The notes beneath the pieces were generated by a model. That model saw only the letters and a program-made list of their open reading frames with translations. It was not told where the DNA came from and made no database searches. Of a stretch of DNA of 64,000 nucleotides, positions 33,641 to 41,828 are shown in pieces. Made by a program: the position numbers and the translations under genes. The stretch lies in contig NZ_JAPDRA010000003.1 of the NCBI RefSeq assembly GCF_026013525.1, forward strand, positions 248,001-312,000. The letters run 5' to 3'. The DNA comes from Sphingomonas canadensis. GTDB lineage: Bacteria > Pseudomonadota > Alphaproteobacteria > Sphingomonadales > Sphingomonadaceae. Each line of letters opens with the position of its first letter. Position 1 is the stretch's first letter.

Positions 33641-34876
33641 TCAGGTGACCGCCGCGCGCAGGCGATATTCGGGCTTGTCCCAGGCGCGGCTAAGGCAGAC
33701 TTCGTGCAACCGCTCGACCGCATCGACGATGTCGGCGTGGCGCAGATAGAGCGGGGCTAGGCCGAAGCGGAGAATATCGGGCGCGCGAAAATCGCCGATC
33801 ACGTCGCGTTCCTTGAGCGCCTGGACGATCTCGTATCCGTGGGGATGGGCGTAGGCGACCTGGCTGCCGCGAAGCTTCGGATCGGCCGGGAACACCGGCT
33901 CGAAGCCAAACTCGGCGCAGCGAAGCTCCATCCGCTCGATGAAGAGCTGGCTCAGGCGAAGCGACTTCTCGCGCATCTCGCGTATGTCGGCGCGCAGCAG
34001 CAGATCGATTCCGCATTCGAGCGCGGCCAAGCCGAGCACGGGCGGCGTTCCGCACTGGAAGCGCGAAATGCCCCCGGCCGGCCGGTAATCCTCCTCGAAG
34101 GCGAAGGGGCTGGCATGGCCGAACCAGCCGGAAAGCACCGGCATTGCCGCCTGATTCCGTTCGGCGACGAACAGGAAGGCGGGCGCGCCGGGACCGCCGT
34201 TGAGATATTTATATCCGCAGCCGACCGCGAAATCCGCCCGGGCGCCGTTGAGATCGACCTCCATTGCGCCTGCGCTGTGGCTGAGGTCCCATACCACCAG
34301 CGCGCCGGCCTGCTGCGCGCGGCGGGTGACCTCCGCCATGTCGCGGACCAGGCCCGACTTATAGTGGACCTGGGTGAGCAGCAGCACCGCGACATCTGCG
34401 TCGAGACGGTCGAGCACGGCCTCCGGATCGGCCCGGACCGCCTTGATCCGGCCGCCGCTGAACGCTTCGATGCCCTGCATCATATAGACGTCGGTTGGGA
34501 AGTTGGTGCTTTCGGAAAGGATCACCGTCCGGTCCGGCCGAAGCGAGATGGCGGCGGCCAACGCCTTGAAGATGTTCACGGAGGTCGAATCCGCGGCGAT
34601 CACTTCGCCGGGCCGCGCGCCGATCAGCGATGCGATCTTGTCGCCGATGCGCAGGGGCGCGGTCGACCATCCGGCGTCCAGCCAGGACTTGATCAGTCCT
34701 TCGCCCCATTCCTCGGTGACGGCGGCGGCGATCCGGGCGGCGGTGGCCCTGGGCCGCGCGCCGAGCGAGTTTCCGTCGAGGTAGATCAGGCCCTCGCGAA
34801 GCTGGAATTCGTCGCGGAAGCCGCGCAGCGGATCGCGCGCGTCGAGCGCGGCGATCCCGGCAGGATCGAAGGTCAT
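33641..34876 (-). CDS. kynU: Kynureninase
   Basis: Kynureninase is a PLP enzyme that cleaves kynurenine to anthranilate and alanine. The 411-residue protein has IYLDGNSLGARP, the cofactor-binding DSTSVNIFK, VWDLSHSAGAMEVDL (Asp that holds the pyridine nitrogen), the PLP-Lys in VGCGYKYLNGGPGAPAFLF and the FRAPDILRFGLAPLY end motif. Length is normal. It overlaps kynB by ATGA. Confidence 0.95.
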   Translation of the reverse strand: MTFDPAGIAALDARDPLRGFRDEFQLREGLIYLDGNSLGARPRATAARIAAAVTEEWGEGLIKSWLDAGWSTAPLRIGDKIASLIGARPGEVIAADSTSVNIFKALAAAISLRPDRTVILSESTNFPTDVYMMQGIEAFSGGRIKAVRADPEAVLDRLDADVAVLLLTQVHYKSGLVRDMAEVTRRAQQAGALVVWDLSHSAGAMEVDLNGARADFAVGCGYKYLNGGPGAPAFLFVAERNQAAMPVLSGWFGHASPFAFEEDYRPAGGISRFQCGTPPVLGLAALECGIDLLLRADIREMREKSLRLSQLFIERMELRCAEFGFEPVFPADPKLRGSQVAYAHPHGYEIVQALKERDVIGDFRAPDILRFGLAPLYLRHADIVDAVERLHEVCLSRAWDKPEYRLRAAVT

Positions 34877-35502
34877 CGGGGCAGCTCCCGCAAAATGGCG
34901 CGGACCGGGCTGGCGTCCGCTTCGAGGATCCGGATCGGCAGGGCGATCAGCTCGTACCGGCCGGCCGCCACGTCATCGAGAACGAGCCCTTCCAGGATCC
35001 GCATGTCGCCGGCGAGGATCTCGCGATGCGCGTCCATCGTCTGCGAGGTTTCCGGATCGAGCGAGGGGGCGTCGGTGCCCACCAGCCGGACGCCCGCCTG
35101 GCGCAGTCCCGCGATCACTTCCGGCGCGATCGCCGTGAAATCCGAGTCCCAGCGATCTGCGGGAAATTGGCCATAGGTGCGGAACAGCACCCGCTCGACT
35201 CCCGCGATTGCCGCCCATTCGACGTCTTGCAGTTCTATCCGGCCGCGCGCGTGGCGCGCGTCGATCACCAGGCACGGACCCAGATAGGGGTGAAGGGCGC
35301 ATTCGGCGCTCGTCGCCCCGCCGCTATCGTAATGAAAGGGTGCGTCCGCATGCGTGCCGGCGTGGAGCGGCGCATCGAGCGCACCCACGTTCACTGGGCA
35401 TTGCGGGCCGATCTCCGCAAGGCGGCGGATCGCCAGCGGCGGCTCGCCCGGCCATAACGGCATACCCGGCCGCAGCGTCTGAGAGATATCCCAGACCTTC
35501 AT
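34873..35502 (-). CDS. kynB: Kynurenine formamidase (arylformamidase, cyclase family)
   Basis: KynB hydrolyses N-formylkynurenine to kynurenine and formate. The 209-residue protein has the start WDISQTLRPGMPLWPGEPP, the zinc-binding HAGTHADAPFHYD and later LVGTDAPSLDPETSQTMDAH, as in bacterial KynB. It overlaps kynA upstream and kynU downstream by 4 nt each, matching the common kynABU set. Confidence 0.94.
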   Translation of the reverse strand: MKVWDISQTLRPGMPLWPGEPPLAIRRLAEIGPQCPVNVGALDAPLHAGTHADAPFHYDSGGATSAECALHPYLGPCLVIDARHARGRIELQDVEWAAIAGVERVLFRTYGQFPADRWDSDFTAIAPEVIAGLRQAGVRLVGTDAPSLDPETSQTMDAHREILAGDMRILEGLVLDDVAAGRYELIALPIRILEADASPVRAILRELPR

Positions 35503-36440
35503 CCTGCAACGCCCCCGTCCGCCGGGGTGGCATAGCTCGGCCCCTCACGCGGGGCTACCATGCGGGTGCGCATCGACCAGAGTTCGGGAAAGAAGCTGAG
35601 ATTGAGCGCCTTGACGAGATAGGCGACGCCCGAGGAACCGCCTGTTCCCATCTTCTGGCCGATCACGCGCGCGACCGTCTTCATGTGCTTGAAGCGCCAT
35701 TCCTGGAAATAATATTCGATTGCGGTGATCTTCTCGGCCAGCGCGTAGAGATCCCAATGCGTCTCGACCGCGGAATAGACGGTGAGCCATGCGTCCTCCA
35801 CCGCATCCGAAGGCTCGTACGGGCGGCGCCAGTCGCGATCGAGATGCGAAGCGGGGATGGCGAAGCCGCGGCGCGCCAGCAGGCGCAGCAGTTCGTCATA
35901 GAGCGAAGGCGCGTTCAGGACGGCGGTAAGGCGCGCGTGCGCCGCCCTGTCGTCCGTATGGACGAGCAGCAGATCCTCGCGCTTGTTGCCGAGCAGATAT
36001 TCGAGCTCGCGATACTGATGCGACTGAAAACCCGACGCCTTGCGCAGAAAGCCCCGGAAGGTGAGGAAATCGTGCGGCGTCAGCGTGGCCAGCACCTCCC
36101 AACTGTGGATCATGTGCCGCTGGATCGTCGCGATCCGGTCGAGCGTCTTGAGCGCATGATCGAGGTCGTCCGCCTTGATCGCGGCCGCGGCCAGCCGGGC
36201 TTCGTGCAGCACCAGCTTCAGCCAGAGCTCCATGGTCTGGTGCATGATGATGAACAGCATCTCGTCGGGCTTGTCGGACACCGGCACCTGTGCCGAGAGC
36301 AGCCGTTCGGTCTGTAGATGACGGGCATAGGAAAGGCCGGCGTCCCATTGGATCTTCTCGCCATCGATCTCGGCCTCGAAGCTTTCGACGCCGTCTTCGG
36401 TGAATTTCCGGATGGTCAAGATACGCTCCCGATCGAACAT
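35499..36440 (-). CDS. kynA: Tryptophan 2,3-dioxygenase
   Basis: This haem enzyme opens the tryptophan indole ring to N-formylkynurenine. The 313-residue protein has MLFIIMHQTMELWLKL, TPHDFLTFRGFLRKASGFQSHQYRELE, WRFKHMKTVARVIGQKMGTGGSSG and FPELWSMRT, all diagnostic. His in FKHMKTV is the proximal haem ligand by family. The ATG at 36440 lacks a ribosome site; a TTG at 36419 has GGGAG at good spacing and may be the true start. First gene of the seven-gene operon. Confidence 0.95.
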   Translation of the reverse strand: MFDRERILTIRKFTEDGVESFEAEIDGEKIQWDAGLSYARHLQTERLLSAQVPVSDKPDEMLFIIMHQTMELWLKLVLHEARLAAAAIKADDLDHALKTLDRIATIQRHMIHSWEVLATLTPHDFLTFRGFLRKASGFQSHQYRELEYLLGNKREDLLLVHTDDRAAHARLTAVLNAPSLYDELLRLLARRGFAIPASHLDRDWRRPYEPSDAVEDAWLTVYSAVETHWDLYALAEKITAIEYYFQEWRFKHMKTVARVIGQKMGTGGSSGVAYLVKALNLSFFPELWSMRTRMVAPREGPSYATPADGGVAG

Positions 36441-36625
36441 AATTTGATTCGAGCATGCGAATAGGTTTCGCCGATCGGAGGCGGCAAGGGGACGATTGTC
36501 GCTACGCGAAATCGATTTAGTGCGATTGGTCCTATATCCGCCGGATGCTCACCGCCGCCATGCGGCGCGGCAGGAATCGGGGCCGGAAAAGGGGCTGGTC
36601 TAAAGCCGCGCCACCGCGGTTGCGG

Positions 36626-37789
36626 TCAGGCAAAGTCGCCTTGCTCGGGCTCGGCGCCGGGGTTCGGTTCGGGCACGTGCGACAGTTTGCGGGCACTGCT
36701 GGGCGTAATGCCGAAATAGCGCCGGAAGGCCGAGGTGAAGCTCGCCTGATAGCGGTAGCCCGCGAGCCACGCGACTTCGCCGACCGACTGTTTCTCAAGC
36801 ACGAGCAGTTCGATCGCTTGCTGCATGCGCCTGCGGTGCGCGGTTTCGAACAAGGTGCTGCCGTACAGCAGCTTGAAGCCGGTCTTCAGCTTGGTCGTAT
36901 TGGTGCCCAGATGCTTGGCGAGCGAGGAGATCGTCCAGCGGCTGTCGGACAGAACCAGCTCGCGCGCGCGTTCGAGCAAGCCGATTTCCTTTGCCGTCAG
37001 CATGTCGGCATCGTCGTCGGCCGGTTGCTGCTCGATCGCCTCGGCGCAATGGCACAGCAATGCGGACACCAGACCCTCGGCATAGGCAATTCTGCGGACG
37101 CCCGGGAAGCCGTTGTGGATGAGCTTTCCGGCGATCGTGACGGCGCTGAGCTGGAGTGGCCGCAAGAGCATAGTGATGCCGCCCTCCGCCCCGTCGGGCA
37201 TCGCGAGCCGGGCCGGCATGTCGGCGCCGTAGCGCTCCGCGAGGTGGCCCGGCACGACGAAGATGCTGATGCTGGTGCGATCCCCCGGCTCGCAATAGGC
37301 CTGATAGGAGCCGCCCCTGCTCTGGTGACAGGCCAGCAGCTTGCCGCCGCCCACGGGCAATTGATCGTCGCTTTCCCGGCGAAGCCCGGATTCACCGGAA
37401 AGCGAGATATGGAACTCCACCATGCCCTCGGCGGGCACGGTCTCCGCGCATGGGGTCGCGAAGCGGCAATGGGTTATCGCGACATAGACGGACGTTCCGA
37501 AGCGGTAGAGGTCCCATTCCCCGGAGCCATTGGGATTGGGAAGCCGCGCGTTCAGGCCGTCGTCCGCCTCGACCACTGATGCGTGGCCCGCTTCGCCGAA
37601 TGCCGGCAGCGCAGCAAACATGTCGCGAATGCCGGACCCGCGCCCGCTTACGATCGTGCGATATAGTCCTGCCGGGGCCGCTTCCGCTTCGCCGGGCGGA
37701 TGGTCGCCCTCCATGTTCCGCGCAGGCTGCATAGCCGAGAACCCGTCGCTATCGTTCCAATACCGGGTTGGCCGCGCGCGGCCAGCCAT
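36626..37789 (-). CDS. AraC-family transcriptional regulator of the kyn operon (putative)
   Basis: A protein of up to 387 residues. The C-terminal 110 residues carry two helix-turn-helix units: WTISSLAKHLGTNTTKLKTGFKLLYG and SVGEVAWLAGYRYQASFTSAFRRYFGITPS. The N-terminal 250 residues should sense an effector; VYVAITHCRFATP and EFHISLSGESGL resemble the PchR/ferri-siderophore-like subgroup layout. ATGs at 37732 and 37714 are equally possible starts. It lies 185 nt upstream of kynA on the same strand and is divergent from ubiX. Control of the kyn operon is inferred from position. Confidence 0.85.
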   Translation of the reverse strand: MAGRARPTRYWNDSDGFSAMQPARNMEGDHPPGEAEAAPAGLYRTIVSGRGSGIRDMFAALPAFGEAGHASVVEADDGLNARLPNPNGSGEWDLYRFGTSVYVAITHCRFATPCAETVPAEGMVEFHISLSGESGLRRESDDQLPVGGGKLLACHQSRGGSYQAYCEPGDRTSISIFVVPGHLAERYGADMPARLAMPDGAEGGITMLLRPLQLSAVTIAGKLIHNGFPGVRRIAYAEGLVSALLCHCAEAIEQQPADDDADMLTAKEIGLLERARELVLSDSRWTISSLAKHLGTNTTKLKTGFKLLYGSTLFETAHRRRMQQAIELLVLEKQSVGEVAWLAGYRYQASFTSAFRRYFGITPSSARKLSHVPEPNPGAEPEQGDFA

Positions 37790-37993
37790 AGGGCAGCATA
37801 AATCGAAAAGGCGCGGAGAAGCGAGTCATGCCCGGCCGCTTCTTTGGGATTTGCGTCGGATTCTCATTGATTTCGGTACGGTTGGCCGCGGCCGGCATGG
37901 CGGCGGGCCTTTGATGATGTAGTCGTTCCCGGCGATGGATCCTGCCAAGCGGCTGCATCCTCGATCCATGCAATGTAGGAACGGACCCTTTCG

Positions 37994-38638
37994 GTGAGTC
38001 GTCGGATAGTTGTCGGCATCAGCGGTGCATCGGGCGCCATCTATGGCCTGCGCCTGCTGGCCGCGCTCGGCGATCTCGGCTGGGAGCGGCATGTCGTCGT
38101 GTCGCGGGCCGGCCGCCGCACGATCCTGGAAGAGACCGGCGCCACGATCGAGGATGTCCGCGCGCTCAGCACCCGGCTCTACCCCCCGGAAGACATCGGC
38201 GCGGCGATCGCGAGCGGTTCCTTCGTGACTGCGGGGATGATCGTGGCGCCCTGCTCGATTCGCAGCGCGGCCGAGATCGCGACGGGCGTGACCGCGGGGC
38301 TGCTCACCCGCGCCGCCGACGTCAACCTGAAGGACCGGCGCCGCGTGGTGCTGATGGTGCGGGAAACGCCGCTGCATACCGGGCATCTTCGGATGCTCAC
38401 CACGCTTTCCGAAATCGGTGCGATCATCGCGCCGCCGGTTCCGGCATTCTATGCGATGCCACGCGGCCTAGACGATATTGTCGACCACAGCGTCGGGCGC
38501 GTGCTGGACCTGTTCGGTATCGAGAACAGCCTCGCCCATCGCTGGCGGGACGAGCCCGGCACTTCTGACCTCATCGGAGCCAAGACCCATGACCAATCTG
38601 AGCGCAATCAATCCACGCACGGGGATTGCGGACTTTAG
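37994..38638 (+). CDS. ubiX: UbiX-family flavin prenyltransferase
   Basis: UbiX joins dimethylallyl phosphate to FMN, making prenyl-FMN, the cofactor of UbiD decarboxylases. The 214-residue protein starts at GTG 37994 (RRIVVGISGASGAIYGLRLL), has VAPCSIRSAAEIATGVTAGLL, VLMVRETPLHTGHLRMLTTLSEIGAII and PAFYAMP, matching UbiX/Pad1. A UbiD-family gene lies 9 kb away on the other strand, a probable client. The end overlaps the aldehyde dehydrogenase gene by 50 nt. Confidence 0.92.
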   Translation: MSRRIVVGISGASGAIYGLRLLAALGDLGWERHVVVSRAGRRTILEETGATIEDVRALSTRLYPPEDIGAAIASGSFVTAGMIVAPCSIRSAAEIATGVTAGLLTRAADVNLKDRRRVVLMVRETPLHTGHLRMLTTLSEIGAIIAPPVPAFYAMPRGLDDIVDHSVGRVLDLFGIENSLAHRWRDEPGTSDLIGAKTHDQSERNQSTHGDCGL

Positions 38639-40025
38639 CTTCGAGGCGGCCTCGCGTGAGCAGATCGCGGCGGCCGCGGCGGCGGCGCGCGAGGCGCAGC
38701 CCGGCTGGTCGGCGCTGACGATAGAGGGCCGCATCGCGCTGCTGATGCGCTGGGTGGAGCAAATCCGCTTGCGGCGCGTGGCGATCGCCGAGGCGCTGAC
38801 GCTCGACACGGGCCGGCGGCGCATCTCCTATGAGGAGGTCGACGTGATCTGCCACATGGTGGAGGGCCATGCCGAGCGCGCGCGCGTGCTGTTCAATCAG
38901 AACGCGGCCGAGATTGACGCCCCCAAGAGCGGCGGCGGCGTCGATTTCGAGCCGCAGCTCGTGCCCTATGGCGTAACCGGCGTGATCAGCCCGTGGAACT
39001 TCCCGGTGATCCTTTCCTTCATCGACGCGATTCCGGCGCTGCTCGCGGGCAATGCGGTGATCATCAAGCCGAGCGAGGTCACACCGCGTTTCGTCACGCC
39101 GCTGGCTGAGGCGATCGCGGCGGTACCGGAACTCGATGGCATCATCACGCTCGTCCTTGGCGATGCGCAGACCGGCCAGGCGCTGATCGAGAATGTCGAT
39201 CTGATCATCTTCACCGGATCCGTGGCGAACGGCCGGAAGGTGGCGGAGAGCGCCGCGCGCCGGCTCATCCCCGCCTTCCTCGAACTGGGCGGCAAGGATC
39301 CCGCGATCGTGCTGCCCGGCGCCGATCTGGAGCGCGCGGCGACCGCTATCGTGCGCAGCGCGGTCTATAACAGCGGGCAGGTCTGCTATTCGATCGAGCG
39401 CGTCTATGTGCATGACGACATCCACGATGCCTTTGTCGGCCTGCTCGCGGAAAAGGCAGCGGCGCTGGACATCAACCATCCCGATATCGGCCGTGGCGAG
39501 ATCGGCCCGTTCATCCACCAGCGCCAGGCGGAGATCGTCCGCGAGCAGATCGAGGACGCGGTGCAGAAGGGCGCGTGCATCCTCACCGGCGGCCGGATCG
39601 AGGAGCATGACGGCGGGCGCTGGCTGCGCGCGACAGTGATCGACGGCATCAATCACGGCATGCGGCTGATGACGGACGAAACCTTCGGCCCGGTCATTCC
39701 CGTCATGCGCTTCGCCTCGGAAGACGAGGCTGTGGCGCTCGCGAACGATACGATCTTCGGGCTGAGCGGCGCGGTGTTCGCAGCTACTCTGGAGGAGGGA
39801 ACCGCGCTGGCGCGCCGGATCAATGCCGGCGGGATCAGCATCAACGACACCGAACTTACGCGCGCGATCACCTTTTCGGCCGAGAAGAACGCATTCGCCT
39901 GTTCGGGTCTCGGCGGGTCGCGCTACGGCACGACTGCGACATTCCGCTATATGCGCAAGAAGGCGCTGATCCGGAACGGGGGCGCGGTGAAGGACCTCTC
40001 CGCGCTGTCCGAGCATGGGGGCTGA
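38589..40025 (+). CDS. NAD(P)-dependent aldehyde dehydrogenase
   Basis: A 478-residue ALDH-superfamily enzyme. VISPWNFPVILSFIDAIPALLAGNAVIIKPSE forms the cofactor region, FTGSVANGRKVAE the Rossmann turn, FLELGGKDPAIVL carries the general-base Glu and NSGQVCYSIERVYV the catalytic Cys. ETFGPVIPV and FGLSGAVFA complete the set. The ATG at 38589 gives the expected N-terminus. It overlaps ubiX upstream and the flavin oxidoreductase downstream by 11 nt. The aldehyde is unknown; the close packing suggests one pathway with UbiX. Confidence 0.92.
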   Translation: MTNLSAINPRTGIADFSFEAASREQIAAAAAAAREAQPGWSALTIEGRIALLMRWVEQIRLRRVAIAEALTLDTGRRRISYEEVDVICHMVEGHAERARVLFNQNAAEIDAPKSGGGVDFEPQLVPYGVTGVISPWNFPVILSFIDAIPALLAGNAVIIKPSEVTPRFVTPLAEAIAAVPELDGIITLVLGDAQTGQALIENVDLIIFTGSVANGRKVAESAARRLIPAFLELGGKDPAIVLPGADLERAATAIVRSAVYNSGQVCYSIERVYVHDDIHDAFVGLLAEKAAALDINHPDIGRGEIGPFIHQRQAEIVREQIEDAVQKGACILTGGRIEEHDGGRWLRATVIDGINHGMRLMTDETFGPVIPVMRFASEDEAVALANDTIFGLSGAVFAATLEEGTALARRINAGGISINDTELTRAITFSAEKNAFACSGLGGSRYGTTATFRYMRKKALIRNGGAVKDLSALSEHGG

Positions 40026-41334
40026 GCCGGCAGCGGCGAACGCGCCGCGGATCGTCGTGGTGGGGGCGGGGATCGCTGGGCTCACTGCTGCGTACCGGCT
40101 CGGCGCGAAAGGCTTTGCGGTCACGGTGCTGGAGGCGAGCGAGTCGCCGGGCGGGCGATGCCGCGAGATCATGGTCGAGGGGCTGCGGCTGCGTGCCGGG
40201 GCGCGGCTGCTCTACAGTTTCCACGCCGATCTGATGCGGCTGATCGCCGATCTCGGGCTTGGCGATCACATCGTGCGGCTGGGCGGCGCGACGATCGAAT
40301 GCGAGGATCGCGGACGTGTCTATCCGCTGCCGATGGGCGTATCGACGGCGGTGCTTCGCAGCGCCGAGCTGCCTCTGCGCGAGAAGCTGGGGCTGGCCCG
40401 GCTGCTGCCCGAACTCGCGAACGCGCGCTTGCGGGGCAATCCGGACGATCTCGCTTCGCTGCCCGGCCAGGACGGGATCGACCTGCAGCGATTTCTGCAC
40501 AAACGGGGGCTTTCGGCGTTCGAGCGGCGGCTGGTCGCGCCAGCGTTTCGCGGCGCGCGCGGGTGGGACACGGATCGCGTCGCGCCCGCCTTCTTCCTGC
40601 TCACCGCGGCGCATGGCATCGGCGCGCATGTCTTCACCTTTCGCGACGGCCTTGGGACGCTAGCGACCGCGCTCGCATCGGGGCTGGACGTCCGCTACGG
40701 CATGCGGGCGGCAAGGATCGCGGCGGGCAAGGGGCACGCATCGGTGGAAGGGAATGGGCTGGACGGGCCGTTCCGGATCGAAGCTGATATCGTGCTGTGC
40801 GCCACCGAGGGAAGTCTCGCCGGCCGGCTTATCGACACGCCCGCCCAGCCGATGCGCAATTTCCTCGCGTCGGTCCGCTACAATGGCATGGCGATCGCGC
40901 ACGCCGTGCTGGACCGGCCCTTGCCGGCGCGCCAATTGTTCTTGGGCGCGGACCACCCGTCGCGCCTCGCGATCGTCGAATCGGTTCCCGGCAGCGGCAG
41001 CCCGGAAGATCCGCCGCGCCTGTTCTGCGAGCTTGCTCCGGAGCTTTCGGGCGAGGCGGAGCGGGACCTTCCCCTATCCGGCCACATCGCGCCCCATCTC
41101 GATGGCATATTGGATGGCCGCACGGTGGAGCGCTGGGTCGATCAGCGCATCCCCGCGATGCTGCCCTTGCCCTATCCGGGCTATGCCGCGCGCATGAAGA
41201 CCTATCGCGACTGGCAGTCGGCGCGGCCGCGGCGCGTCTATCTGGCGGGAGACTATCTCGCGACCGCGCTGGTCGGCGGGGCCTGCGCCAGCGGCGGGCG
41301 TACCGCGGCCGACATCATCGGCCATTGGAGCTAG
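40015..41334 (+). CDS. FAD-dependent amine-oxidase-like oxidoreductase
   Basis: A 439-residue protein. The FAD site IVVVGAGIAGLTAAYRLGAKGFAVTVLEASESPGGRCRE (GxGxxG and GG-R motif) is at residues 12-50, and the C-terminal RVYLAGDYLATALVGGACASGGRTAADII closes the flavin. This is the monoamine oxidase, phytoene desaturase and protoporphyrinogen oxidase superfamily; I cannot choose among them. No Cys for covalent FAD is evident. Its TAG and the stop of the convergent gene overlap in CTAG. Confidence 0.85.
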   Translation: MGAEPAAANAPRIVVVGAGIAGLTAAYRLGAKGFAVTVLEASESPGGRCREIMVEGLRLRAGARLLYSFHADLMRLIADLGLGDHIVRLGGATIECEDRGRVYPLPMGVSTAVLRSAELPLREKLGLARLLPELANARLRGNPDDLASLPGQDGIDLQRFLHKRGLSAFERRLVAPAFRGARGWDTDRVAPAFFLLTAAHGIGAHVFTFRDGLGTLATALASGLDVRYGMRAARIAAGKGHASVEGNGLDGPFRIEADIVLCATEGSLAGRLIDTPAQPMRNFLASVRYNGMAIAHAVLDRPLPARQLFLGADHPSRLAIVESVPGSGSPEDPPRLFCELAPELSGEAERDLPLSGHIAPHLDGILDGRTVERWVDQRIPAMLPLPYPGYAARMKTYRDWQSARPRRVYLAGDYLATALVGGACASGGRTAADIIGHWS

Positions 41335-41828
41335 CCGGCGATCCAGCCGGTCTCTGACCGCAGATATTCGCGCCGCGTGGCGAACCCCTGCCGATTGTCG
41401 ATGAGCCGCAGGCGATCGGGCCGGAGGAGGAAGAACGCATTGCGGAGAAAGGCTTCCCGGACCCGGCCCTGCTGCGGACCGGCGGGCGCTTCGACGATGC
41501 GGCGGATCGCGGCGAAGCGATCGAGATAGGCGGCGCGGGCGGCCTCCTGCTCGCCGGCCGCCACCGGCTCGATCTGTCCGCTCCCCTGCACGCCGCGCAG
41601 CGCGTCCCAGCTCGCGGCGGCCGGATGCACCGCGAACGCCACGGCGCCCGCGAGCGCTGCTTCGCTGCAATGGCGGCTGCGTGCGCTCGACACGAACAGC
41701 AGCGTGGCATCCGCGACCGCGAAGAAGACGGGTGCCGCCCAGGGCCCGGCCGCATCCCCGGTCGCGACGGTCACCACTATGGCTTCGTCGAGCAGCGCCG
41801 CCACGTCCGGGGGCAGCGCGGGCGTCAC
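41331..41828 (-). CDS. Pyridoxamine-5'-phosphate-oxidase-like (FMN split-barrel) protein
   Basis: A 165-residue protein that starts at GTG 41828, overlapping the transporter stop by GTGA. VVTVATGDAAGPWAAPVFFAVADATLLFVSSARSRH is the split-barrel opening with the FMN-phosphate region, followed by VAFAVHP and GVQGSGQIEPV. Family members bind FMN, F420 or haem and reduce or bind small molecules. The role next to an amino-acid symporter is unclear. A much longer frame reaching 43835 is a shadow. Confidence 0.8.
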   Translation of the reverse strand: MTPALPPDVAALLDEAIVVTVATGDAAGPWAAPVFFAVADATLLFVSSARSRHCSEAALAGAVAFAVHPAAASWDALRGVQGSGQIEPVAAGEQEAARAAYLDRFAAIRRIVEAPAGPQQGRVREAFLRNAFFLLRPDRLRLIDNRQGFATRREYLRSETGWIAG

